A DNA stretch of 64,000 nt, taken from the IMG/VR virus record IMGVR_UViG_3300047564_002270, positions 62,001 to 126,000 of that record; one strand, 5' to 3'. This document shows, piece by piece, positions 31,890 to 39,900 of this stretch. The notes under the pieces were generated by a model, which saw only the letters and a program-made list of their open reading frames with translations, made no database searches and was not told the DNA's origin. This DNA is from a virus. A program made the translations under genes and the position numbers. Position 1 is the first letter of the stretch, and every line of letters starts with the position of its first letter.

Positions 31890-34800
31890 ATGTCTATTAT
31901 TCAGATGTTATTCACTGGTGGTGGAACTTTTTTGAGTAATGAATTTCCCACCACAGGAAATGCTAAACCATTAACTACAGTAATTCCTTTCGTAGAAAGT
32001 AATTTTCTTATTCCTACCGGAGTTTCTAATATTACCGCTCAAGTATGGGGTGGTGGAGGAGCTTCTGGTTCTTGTTATTTTGGAACCAGTGGTGCCGGTG
32101 GTGGAGGTGGATACGTTTCTGCGTCTATTCCGGTTTCTGATTTGGGCATTACTGCTCTTACTATAAGATCGGGTGGTGGTGGAGGAAATCCAACTTATTA
32201 TACAATACCTTCAGATGAATATACAGCCCAAAACACTTCTACTATTGAATTTGTTGGAGGAGAATCTGCTTCAAGTGCCCCAACCTATAATACAATTGCT
32301 CTCAGAGGAACGTCTTCTTCTTCAAGTTCTTTATCAGTTTCTACGATTACTTTTGTTGGTTCAGTTTCTGGAACTACTGTAACTTCTTTAACTTTACCAG
32401 CAACTCAGGAAGGAGACATTGTTATAATAGCATCTGCTGCAGATCAAAATGCTGTAATTATACCTACAGGATACACATTTATTAACCTTGATGCAACAGC
32501 AGCAAGTTATACGCTATCATATAAAGTGATGGGAGCAGTTCCAGACACTGAGATTACTGGTTTGCAGGACACTAACGGCACCGGTGCTGGTGTAAGAAAT
32601 GTTGCTCACCTTGCTATGGTTTTTAGGGGAGTATCTGCAACAAATCCAATTATTGAAACTGCCGCTCCTATTAATAATGCTCCCATTTCAACTAATATAC
32701 TGTTACCAGATGTTACTGTGGATAGTGTTGGTTGTATGTCAGTTGCATTTGGATTTTTAGACGATGTTGGTGCAAATGTTACTGCCAGTCCTACTGGTTA
32801 TTCACCATCAATAAGTCAAATAGCAGATGCTATAGACCCAGCAAATCCAAACAATGATGAAGTGACTATTATGTCTGCATTCAGGCTTTTAACTGCTAGT
32901 GGATTGGAAAATCCTGACCAATTTACAGTTGATAACAATGATAATTATAGTTCATTTACATTAGCATTAAGACCCCAAAAGACTATAACCCCACCCTCAT
33001 CAACATTACCTTTACCAACAAACACTCAAGTGGGAGATTTTCTTTTAGTTGCCTCAGTTGCTGATGGATCTACCTTACCTTTAAATCTTCCATCGGCATT
33101 TGATGGTATAACTACGACTCCATACGCAAACATATCTAATGCCAATGCAACAAATACTGCTTCTTATAGGTTGTCCTGGAGAAGAGTGTCTTCATTAGCA
33201 GAAACTATAACCAACTTATCGACAGAGGGAATTATTGATAGTGGGCTTACTGGGATTGCTAATGGAGAACCGGCAGGGGTTGCGCATTTCGCAATGTCTT
33301 TTAGTAATGTAGACACACTTAACCCATTTATCAGTGCAGTATCTTCTGCAACAGGAAACCCAGATCCTCCAGCAACAACAAATTTGAATATTGGTGGATA
33401 TATGGCAGTTGCATTTGGATTTTTAGATAATGTAAGTCAAATTCCATCTACACTTCCAACTGGTTATGTTAGTGGTGGTGATATTAGAGTTGGAACAGAT
33501 GCAAATGGAGCTAATGAAGCATCTATAATGACTGCTTATAGAATAAGACCTAATACTGGTATTGAAAACCCAGCATCCTTCACAGTTTCGGGAACCAATC
33601 CATACACAGCAATCACTGTTGCATTAAGACCCAGTCTACAAAGTTCTGGTGCTTTAACCCAACTTCCTCTTCCGTTAGGGTCTGCTGCAGGGGACATTGT
33701 ATTTTGCTCTTCAGTTGCTGATGGAGGAACTTTAAATCCACCACCTGGTTTTATTGGGATTAGTTCAAGTGTTGGTAATGATAATGTTTCTTATCAATTA
33801 TCATATAAAATATTAGCAGCAGGAGAAACTTTAATAACAGGATTAACTCCAGCAGGGGCCATTGATGGCGGTGCCGGTGATGGAGATCCTGCTGGTGTTG
33901 CTCACGCTTGTTTAGTTTTTAGGGGATTTGATCCTGCAAGCCCACCAACCTCAACAATAGCAACTGGAACAGGAAACCCAGATCCACCAAACATTACAGG
34001 ATTATTGGCAGGTGATACTGCTATTGCTCTTGGATTTTTAGATAATGTAAGTATTACACCAACAGGAGTTCCTGCAAATTTCATTAGTGCGGTTAATGTT
34101 AGAGTCGGAACTGATAATAATGGAAATAATGAAGCATCCTTTATGTCTGCTTATAGATTAACAATACCAGGGACTTCAGAAAATCCAACAACCTTTAATG
34201 TTGGTGGGGGAGGAGAACCTTGGACTGCCATTACTATTGGATTAAGAGCTGCTAGATCTCAAAAATTCTCCATTATAACAGGAGGTTGTGGTGGTTCTGG
34301 TGGTGGTTATAGTGGAATTTTTTATAATCTAGGTGGAATATTAACTCCTTTATTGATCGCCGGAGGTGGTGGCGGAGGAGGTGGTGCTTCTATTAATGCT
34401 ACTACTTCCGGTGGAGTTGGAGGTGCTGGAGGAGGAGGCGCTGGTGGTCCAGGATTTTCTGGTTTAGGTGGTCTTAACTCTGGACCAGGAGGTGGTGGAG
34501 GAACTCTTATCTCTGGAGGTGCTGGTGGATTTAATCTCGGTTCTGGTCTAAACCCAGGAGAAGCAGGTTTTTTTTGGGATACTGCTGAGGTATCGGGATT
34601 TTTGACTGGCGGGAGAGGTGCAAATTCTCCTGTTGCTGATACAACATCAGTTCCATTATATGGAGCAAATGCAACTGGTGGATGGATAAGAGGATCTGGT
34701 GGTGGAAGTTCTAGAAATCTAGATCCATATATTACATCACCTATTCCTACAGACTGTGGTGGTGCAGGTGGGGCAGGTTATTATGGAGGAGGAGGTGGTG

Positions 34801-35030
34801 GCGCTGGAAATAACGCTGGTGGCGGTGGAGGTGGTGGAGGATCTAATTATATAAATCCACTAGTTTCTGCTTTAGATAATTTTGTTGCAATAGGAACTTC
34901 TCCGGGAGTTGTTTATGATGGTATAATAGGATATGGTGGTAATAGTGTTATCGGGAATGGAACTGCTTACGTTTCAGGTCTTGGGGGAGGTAATGGATTG
35001 GTTGCAATTTCCTTTATTCAACCAGCATAA
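31890..35030 (+). CDS. Glycine-rich fibre protein with three tandem repeats
   Basis: This 1046-residue protein starts two bases after the previous fibre gene. The N-terminal part (about 40-105) is glycine-rich. Three homologous units of about 200 residues then follow, each with a GD...ASVADG start, SYxLSxK, GVAHxAMxFxxV, and a VAFGFLDNVS core, ending in an ALRP-like segment (about 32328-34259 in DNA). The C-terminal 250 residues are dominated by glycine runs with GGAGGAGYYGGGGGG-type segments. The unit recurs in the 837-residue protein at 54763. It is likely a fibre or adhesin surface. No catalytic motif is seen. Confidence 0.65.
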   Translation: MSIIQMLFTGGGTFLSNEFPTTGNAKPLTTVIPFVESNFLIPTGVSNITAQVWGGGGASGSCYFGTSGAGGGGGYVSASIPVSDLGITALTIRSGGGGGNPTYYTIPSDEYTAQNTSTIEFVGGESASSAPTYNTIALRGTSSSSSSLSVSTITFVGSVSGTTVTSLTLPATQEGDIVIIASAADQNAVIIPTGYTFINLDATAASYTLSYKVMGAVPDTEITGLQDTNGTGAGVRNVAHLAMVFRGVSATNPIIETAAPINNAPISTNILLPDVTVDSVGCMSVAFGFLDDVGANVTASPTGYSPSISQIADAIDPANPNNDEVTIMSAFRLLTASGLENPDQFTVDNNDNYSSFTLALRPQKTITPPSSTLPLPTNTQVGDFLLVASVADGSTLPLNLPSAFDGITTTPYANISNANATNTASYRLSWRRVSSLAETITNLSTEGIIDSGLTGIANGEPAGVAHFAMSFSNVDTLNPFISAVSSATGNPDPPATTNLNIGGYMAVAFGFLDNVSQIPSTLPTGYVSGGDIRVGTDANGANEASIMTAYRIRPNTGIENPASFTVSGTNPYTAITVALRPSLQSSGALTQLPLPLGSAAGDIVFCSSVADGGTLNPPPGFIGISSSVGNDNVSYQLSYKILAAGETLITGLTPAGAIDGGAGDGDPAGVAHACLVFRGFDPASPPTSTIATGTGNPDPPNITGLLAGDTAIALGFLDNVSITPTGVPANFISAVNVRVGTDNNGNNEASFMSAYRLTIPGTSENPTTFNVGGGGEPWTAITIGLRAARSQKFSIITGGCGGSGGGYSGIFYNLGGILTPLLIAGGGGGGGGASINATTSGGVGGAGGGGAGGPGFSGLGGLNSGPGGGGGTLISGGAGGFNLGSGLNPGEAGFFWDTAEVSGFLTGGRGANSPVADTTSVPLYGANATGGWIRGSGGGSSRNLDPYITSPIPTDCGGAGGAGYYGGGGGGAGNNAGGGGGGGGSNYINPLVSALDNFVAIGTSPGVVYDGIIGYGGNSVIGNGTAYVSGLGGGNGLVAISFIQPA

Positions 35031-35038
35031 TTATTTCC

Positions 35039-35067
35039 TTGACTTCCCAGCAAGAAAGTGCTACACT
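35039..35067 (+). promoter_or_regulatory. Sigma-70-type promoter
   Basis: TTGACT (35039-35044), 17 bases, then TACACT (35062-35067). It lies just after the fibre gene and reads into the small genes beginning at 35091. Confidence 0.65.
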
Positions 35068-35090
35068 AGGATCGGTGTTACGTTTTTACT

Positions 35091-35273
35091 ATGCAAGAAG
35101 AGTATTTGACCCGATGCGTGGTTGATCCCCTTAAAAGGACTGTTTATATTTACTCCAGTGAGGGGACAGAACGAGAAGTGTCCTGTGATACCGTTGATGA
35201 GTTTATGAATGTGCTAGAGTTCGTTCGTGCAACTTTGGATGAAAAAACTCTCTCATATGCAAATCCACTTTGA
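35091..35273 (+). CDS. 60-residue conserved-type hypothetical protein
   Basis: A small protein (MQEEYLTRCVVDPLKRTVYI, then YSSEGTEREVSCDTVDEFMN) with beta-rich and helical parts, and no known motif. It is the first gene after a good promoter, so it is probably expressed early or in the middle phase. The function is unknown. Confidence 0.6.
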   Translation: MQEEYLTRCVVDPLKRTVYIYSSEGTEREVSCDTVDEFMNVLEFVRATLDEKTLSYANPL

Positions 35274-35334
35274 TTTTCATTTTTTAGGGCAAAAATTTTC
35301 CCAGTAAAAATTTTCACATAAGGATTTTTAAGAT

Positions 35335-35514
35335 ATGCGTCCAGAAACAAAAGAATCAATGGAAATGTTGTTTTCAGCAAAATGGAATCTTCCAGAAGCA
35401 GCAAGAAACTGTGGATTAACTAATAAAGAAATGAAAATTACTTTTAACGAATACTGCACTTTACATCCCCCAACATATACTCCAGAAACTGATTTTAAAA
35501 CATCATCTAAATAA
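35335..35514 (+). CDS. 59-residue protein with possible HTH-like helices
   Basis: MRPETKESMEMLFSAKWNLP is followed by EAARNCGLTNKEMKITFNEY, which looks like a small helix-turn-helix with spacing similar to transposase or repressor helices. The tail CTLHPPTYTPETDF is probably loose. The start follows a short spacer with AAGGA (35319-35323). The stop lies within a CTAAATA element. The function is unknown; DNA binding is only a guess. Confidence 0.55.
   Translation: MRPETKESMEMLFSAKWNLPEAARNCGLTNKEMKITFNEYCTLHPPTYTPETDFKTSSK
35507..35513 (+). promoter_or_regulatory. Late-type promoter (CTAAATA)
   Basis: CTAAATA lies 26 bases upstream of the gene at 35540, which also has a TAGGAG site. It resembles the same motif at 36950 and 52397. 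Confidence 0.4.
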
Positions 35515-35539
35515 ACAAAAAGTAATAGGAGTTGTTCCT

Positions 35540-35809
35540 ATGAAATACAGGATAGATGCAGCATATGTTTGGTATAACCGAAAAACGCAGATAGTCTTGA
35601 TGTATTTCATAAATCAAATTCCATTTACTTTTGATGAACTTCCAGATTATTGTATGGATGATCTGGAATTAGTTGAAATGGCAAACAATGAACTCAAATT
35701 TGAACCTGAGGACTTGTATCAATCTTCACATTACCTTATAATGGAAGAGTGCCATCCTCTCATGTTTGAATTAGAACTGGAAAATCCAGAAATGTTGCCT
35801 GTTGATTAA
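35540..35809 (+). CDS. 89-residue hypothetical protein
   Basis: An acidic, likely mixed alpha/beta protein (MKYRIDAAYVWYNRKTQIVL, then LPDYCMDDLELVEMANNE). It is preceded by ATAGGAG. It ends three bases before the tRNA gene, so it may be co-transcribed with it. No family is recognised. Confidence 0.6.
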   Translation: MKYRIDAAYVWYNRKTQIVLMYFINQIPFTFDELPDYCMDDLELVEMANNELKFEPEDLYQSSHYLIMEECHPLMFELELENPEMLPVD

Positions 35810-35812
35810 ATT

Positions 35813-35884
35813 GCCCTTGTAGCTCAGTGGTAGAGCAACGGTTTTGTAAACCGTTGGTCGCTGGTTCAAATCCAGTCGGGGGCT
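35813..35884 (+). tRNA. tRNA-Thr (UGU)
   Basis: The cloverleaf is complete. Acceptor GCCCTTG (35813) pairs with CGGGGGC (35877-35883) using two G-T wobbles. The D arm is GCTC/GAGC, the anticodon stem ACGGT/ACCGT holds loop TTTGTAA with anticodon TGT, and the T arm is GCTGG TTCAAAT CCAGT. A T is the discriminator, and CCA is not encoded. It reads ACA codons, which are frequent in AT-rich phage genes but less so in GC-richer hosts. Confidence 0.95.
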
Positions 35885-35904
35885 TGAGTTCTTAAAACTC
35901 CAAA

Positions 35905-36099
35905 ATGTCATTAATTTCACAAAAAGATCGAAAACTTGCTATTGAAGCATTAGAGTATTATAAAACACAAATTCCATTAACCATTACTGTAGGAGAACTT
36001 GTTTCCGATACCGTCATTGAACAAGACGAACAAAAAATGATGGAACTTAATGCTCTTATAAATTGGATTAAATTAGAATACTTCAAAAATGAAAATTAA
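35905..36099 (+). CDS. 64-residue helical hypothetical protein
   Basis: The sequence MSLISQKDRKLAIEALEYYK then VGELVSDTVIEQDEQKMMEL predicts a helical hairpin. It follows the tRNA by 20 bases and overlaps the next ORF by 11 bases. The function is unknown. Confidence 0.55.
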   Translation: MSLISQKDRKLAIEALEYYKTQIPLTITVGELVSDTVIEQDEQKMMELNALINWIKLEYFKNEN

Positions 36100-36259
36100 T
36101 CTGTGGTATTGCCAATCTATGAATATGTGGCGTTGGACACTGACTGATGACTCTAGACCTATCTTAAAACAAGAAGCAGGTCAACAACCAGATCTTCGTG
36201 CTGCAATGAATGATGTTGCAAACACTGTAGAATATATGATGAAATCCTCACACGAATGA
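36089..36259 (+). CDS. 56-residue Trp-rich hypothetical protein
   Basis: It has NLWYCQSMNMWRWTLTDDSR at the start and LRAAMNDVANTVEYMMKS at the end, giving a short beta segment and a helix. It overlaps the preceding gene by 11 bases and the Mom-like gene by ATGA. Similar small genes recur in cyanomyoviruses as far as I recall, with no assigned role. Confidence 0.6.
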   Translation: MKINLWYCQSMNMWRWTLTDDSRPILKQEAGQQPDLRAAMNDVANTVEYMMKSSHE

Positions 36260-36891
36260 GTAAAAATACTCAGTTTTTTATAGATAGAGTAGGTAAAGAA
36301 GAAATCAAAAATCTTCTTTATAATTATCATTATTTAAAAGACGAATCAAAGGACTTTAAGAGTGGATACAACTACGGTTTATTCAAATCCAGTGTTTCTG
36401 ATATTTTGCATATTGGTGACTGCCTCGCTGCTTGTATCTTTACTAAGATCCCCGTCCCAGAAATAGCAGTCGGGGCATTTGGATTGCAAAGAGATGAACA
36501 AGACGGTCTTTATGAATTATCGAGATTATGTGTTCACCCAGATATTCAAAAAACAGAATACAACATCACTTCTTGGTTTGTCAGTCGTTGTATAAAGAGG
36601 TTTAAAAAAGATGCCCGCGTTCGTTGTATTCTTAGCTATGCTGATGCTAATCACCACTCTGGAGTTATATACAGAGCTTGTAATTTTACTTACTACGGTT
36701 TAACTGATCCTAAAAAGGATTTTTATTATTCTGATGGATCCAAACACTCAAGAGGTTCTGTAAAAGGTTCTGAAGGTGAATGGAGAGAAAGAAGTCGAAA
36801 GCATAGATATCTGATGCTATTCGACAAAGAACTTAAAAAACGCTTGACTTGGAAAGAAGAAAAGTGGTATAATAATACAGGCGATACTTAA
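36256..36891 (+). CDS. Mom-like GNAT acyltransferase
   Basis: This 211-residue protein resembles the Mu Mom family: YELSRLCVHP (86-95), then SWFVSRCIKRFKKD, LSYADANHHSGVIYRACNF (126-144) and YGLT. Mom proteins are GNAT-fold enzymes that alter adenines in phage DNA and protect it from restriction. The basic C-terminal half (KKRLTWKEEKW) could bind DNA. The gene overlaps its upstream neighbour (ATGA). Its 3' end contains a sigma-70-type promoter. The match is by motif order from memory; some relatives are only called N-acetyltransferases. Confidence 0.65.
   Translation: MSKNTQFFIDRVGKEEIKNLLYNYHYLKDESKDFKSGYNYGLFKSSVSDILHIGDCLAACIFTKIPVPEIAVGAFGLQRDEQDGLYELSRLCVHPDIQKTEYNITSWFVSRCIKRFKKDARVRCILSYADANHHSGVIYRACNFTYYGLTDPKKDFYYSDGSKHSRGSVKGSEGEWRERSRKHRYLMLFDKELKKRLTWKEEKWYNNTGDT
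36844..36873 (+). promoter_or_regulatory. Sigma-70-type promoter inside the Mom-like gene
   Basis: TTGACT (36844-36849), an 18-base spacer and TATAAT (36868-36873). RNA should start near 36880, but a strong terminator begins only 38 bases later. Confidence 0.6.
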
Positions 36892-36917
36892 ACCAGATTC
36901 CCTTCCGTGTGACTTGA

Positions 36918-36942
36918 AAAACCTCCCCCAAAGGGAGGTTTT
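36918..36942 (+). terminator. Rho-independent terminator
   Basis: A 10-bp stem, AAAACCTCCC/GGGAGGTTTT, with loop CCAAA is followed by CTTG. It ends the Mom-like gene transcript and the short RNA that the 36844 promoter would make. Confidence 0.75.
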
Positions 36943-36949
36943 CTTGTTG

Positions 36950-36956
36950 CTAAATA
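36950..36956 (+). promoter_or_regulatory. Late-type promoter (CTAAATA)
   Basis: CTAAATA lies just after the terminator and 29 bases before the 1881-residue virion gene, so it is likely the late promoter for the fibre block. Confidence 0.5.
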
Positions 36957-36985
36957 ATCTATAACAGAATTTATAGCGCAATAAA

Positions 36986-39900
36986 ATGGGTCTCAGTCGT
37001 CTGGATAATTTTCTGAAGAGCACTCGTGGAGAAATTCTTTATGTTGATCCATCAAGTATCGACTCTACAGATAGTATAGAAAATAAGGGTAATTCATTAA
37101 CTAGACCCTTTAAAACTATACAAAGAGCATTAATAGAAGCAGCAAGATTTTCATACCAGAAAGGTTTAGATAATGATAGGTTTGGTAAAACGACCATTCT
37201 TCTTTATCCAGGTGAGCACCTTATTGATAATCGTCCAGGGTGGATTCCAGATATTTCCCTCGGACAGAATACTTATCTTTTGAGAAATGGAACTTCAAGT
37301 AATGATTTTACTCAATTTGATGTAAATACCAATTTTAATATTGCATCAGAAAATAATATTCTCTACAAAATGAATAGTGTCCATGGGGGAGTTATTATTC
37401 CTCGCGGAACTTCTATTGTCGGTTATGATCTTCGTAAAACCAAAATTCGTCCTAAGTATGTCCCAAATCCTGACGAAGTTGATGGAGCAAATATTGAAAG
37501 ATCTGCTATTTTTAGAGTAACAGGTGCTTGTTACTTATGGCAATTTACTGTTTTTGATGCAGATCCAAATATTCCTTGTTATATCGATTATACGACAAAC
37601 ACATTTTTCCCAAGATTTTCTCATCATAAACTTACTTGTTTTGAATATGCAGACGGAGTAAATCCAGTAACTATCAATGACGAGTTTATTCAGAACTTTT
37701 CTACAACTCGAACTGACTTAGATATTTACTATGAAAAAGTTGGAATTGCTTATGGGGAAAGTAGTGATAGAGGAATTTCAAACGATTATCCATCATCCTT
37801 ATTAGATATTCAACCAAAGATTGATGAATATTTGATCGTAGGTTCTCGTGGAGATGAAATAGGTATTACAAGTATTCGTGCAGGAAATGGAACAGTATCT
37901 GGTAATACAATTACCGTTGAGTTATCAGAGCCATTTGAAAACATTGATGTTGACTCTCCTATTCAAATTAAAGGAATTGGTCCAGCAGGATATAATGGTC
38001 AACAAGTTGTAAGTAAAGTTATCAGTGATAGCGTAATTCAGTATAAGGTTCAAACTCCTCCAGAAACTCCGAGTATCCCTTCTCCTCCTGGAGCAACTTT
38101 AAGTCTTATTTTAGATACTGTTAATTCTGCCTCTCCATACATTTTCAACTGTTCTCTAAGATCCGTGTATGGTATGTGTGGTCTTCACGCAGATGGAGAC
38201 AAGGCAGGTGGATTTAAGAGTATGGTTGTTGCGCAATTCACCGGAATTGGTCTACAGAAAGATAATAAGGCATTCGTAAAATATAATCCAAATACCGGAG
38301 AATATGATGACGAACTGGCAACTGGAGATCAAAACATTTATGCCAATTCACTAGCACGTCATAAACCATCTTATGAAAGTATTCATATTAAGTGCAGTAA
38401 CAATGCGTTTATTCAGGTAGTTTCCGTATTTGCAATTGGATTTACTCGCCACTTCTTAACAGAGTCTGGTGGAGACCTTTCGATCACAAACTCAAACTCC
38501 AACTTTGGAGCAAACTCATTAACTGCGACTGGATTTAGAAACGAAGCGTTTTTAAGAGATGATGTTGGTTATATTACTCACATCATTCCACCAAAAGAAA
38601 TCGAACCAATTGAAACAAGTTCTGAATTTAATGCGATTGATGTAGCATTGACCATTTCCAGAGGATCTGCGGGAAGCAATAGATTATACTTGTACAATAA
38701 AAAATCTTTAGATGCCCCACCAAATCATATTTTGGATGGATATAGAATTGGAGCAAAGACTGACGATAAACTTTATTTTACAATAAATCAGAGTGGAGTT
38801 ACTTCAACATATTTTGCTAACATTGTTATCCCAGGAACTTCTCAAAGCAAAGAAAAATTATCCTATGTTTCTAGAAGTAATTCTTTAAACAACATTACTG
38901 ACGATATAATTAATTTTTCTTCACCACACTCTTTTTCAACAGGGGAAAAAATTAGAATTATTAGTGAAAATGGTTATTTGCCTGATGGAGTTAAAGAAGA
39001 TCAGATATATTATGCGATAACAAATTCGTTACCCGGTTCTTCATTAACTACATCACAGTTAAAGATTGCAAAATCTTTCAATGATGCCCAAAACAATAAT
39101 TTTATAAGTATCAATAATAGAGGTGGTTCATTAAAGGTAGTAAGTAGAGTTTCTGATAAAAAACCAAACGAAATTGGACATCCTATTCAGTGGGATATCT
39201 CATTGTCGCAGTGGTATATTTCTGTTTCTTCAGATGGAGCAAATAATACGATATATGATGCAATTGTTGCTGCAGGAGTTGCAACTCTTGGTCCAGCAAC
39301 CTCTAGAACTTATATTGAAAGAACAATAGATACTAGATCTTTATCGGATACTCTTTACAAAATTAGATATGTAATCCCATCAAGTTCATCAATTACTTCA
39401 AGACCTCCAAGCGAAGGATTTATTCTTCAAGAGTCTAATAAAACAATTGGAGCAAGTGATGATGAAGTTACAAAATATTTTAGAAATTTAAATAACCCTG
39501 CAACTCTTGGAAATATTAATGAACTAAGAAATTTCAGATTTATTTCTAATGCAACTTGGTCTAATACTAACAAGGATGTTACTATTACTACTGAACTAGA
39601 TCACGGTCTATCTGTAGGTTCCGAAGTTGAAATTAAGAGTATTAAGAGTACAAGAAATGCTACAGGAATTGATAAGATTGGATTTAATGGTTTATTCACA
39701 GTAACCGCAGTTCCCACTAGAAGAACTTTTAAATATGCTTTGATTACAAACCCAGGTAATTTCACTAGTAATACTTCAGCGAGAACTGTCGATCTTCCAA
39801 GATTTTCCCGTAAAAAGTATTCTGGAATTTACTCAATTTACAAATCTGAAGAAATTAAACCTTATATCAAGGGGCAGCAAGATGGAGTATATCACTTAAC

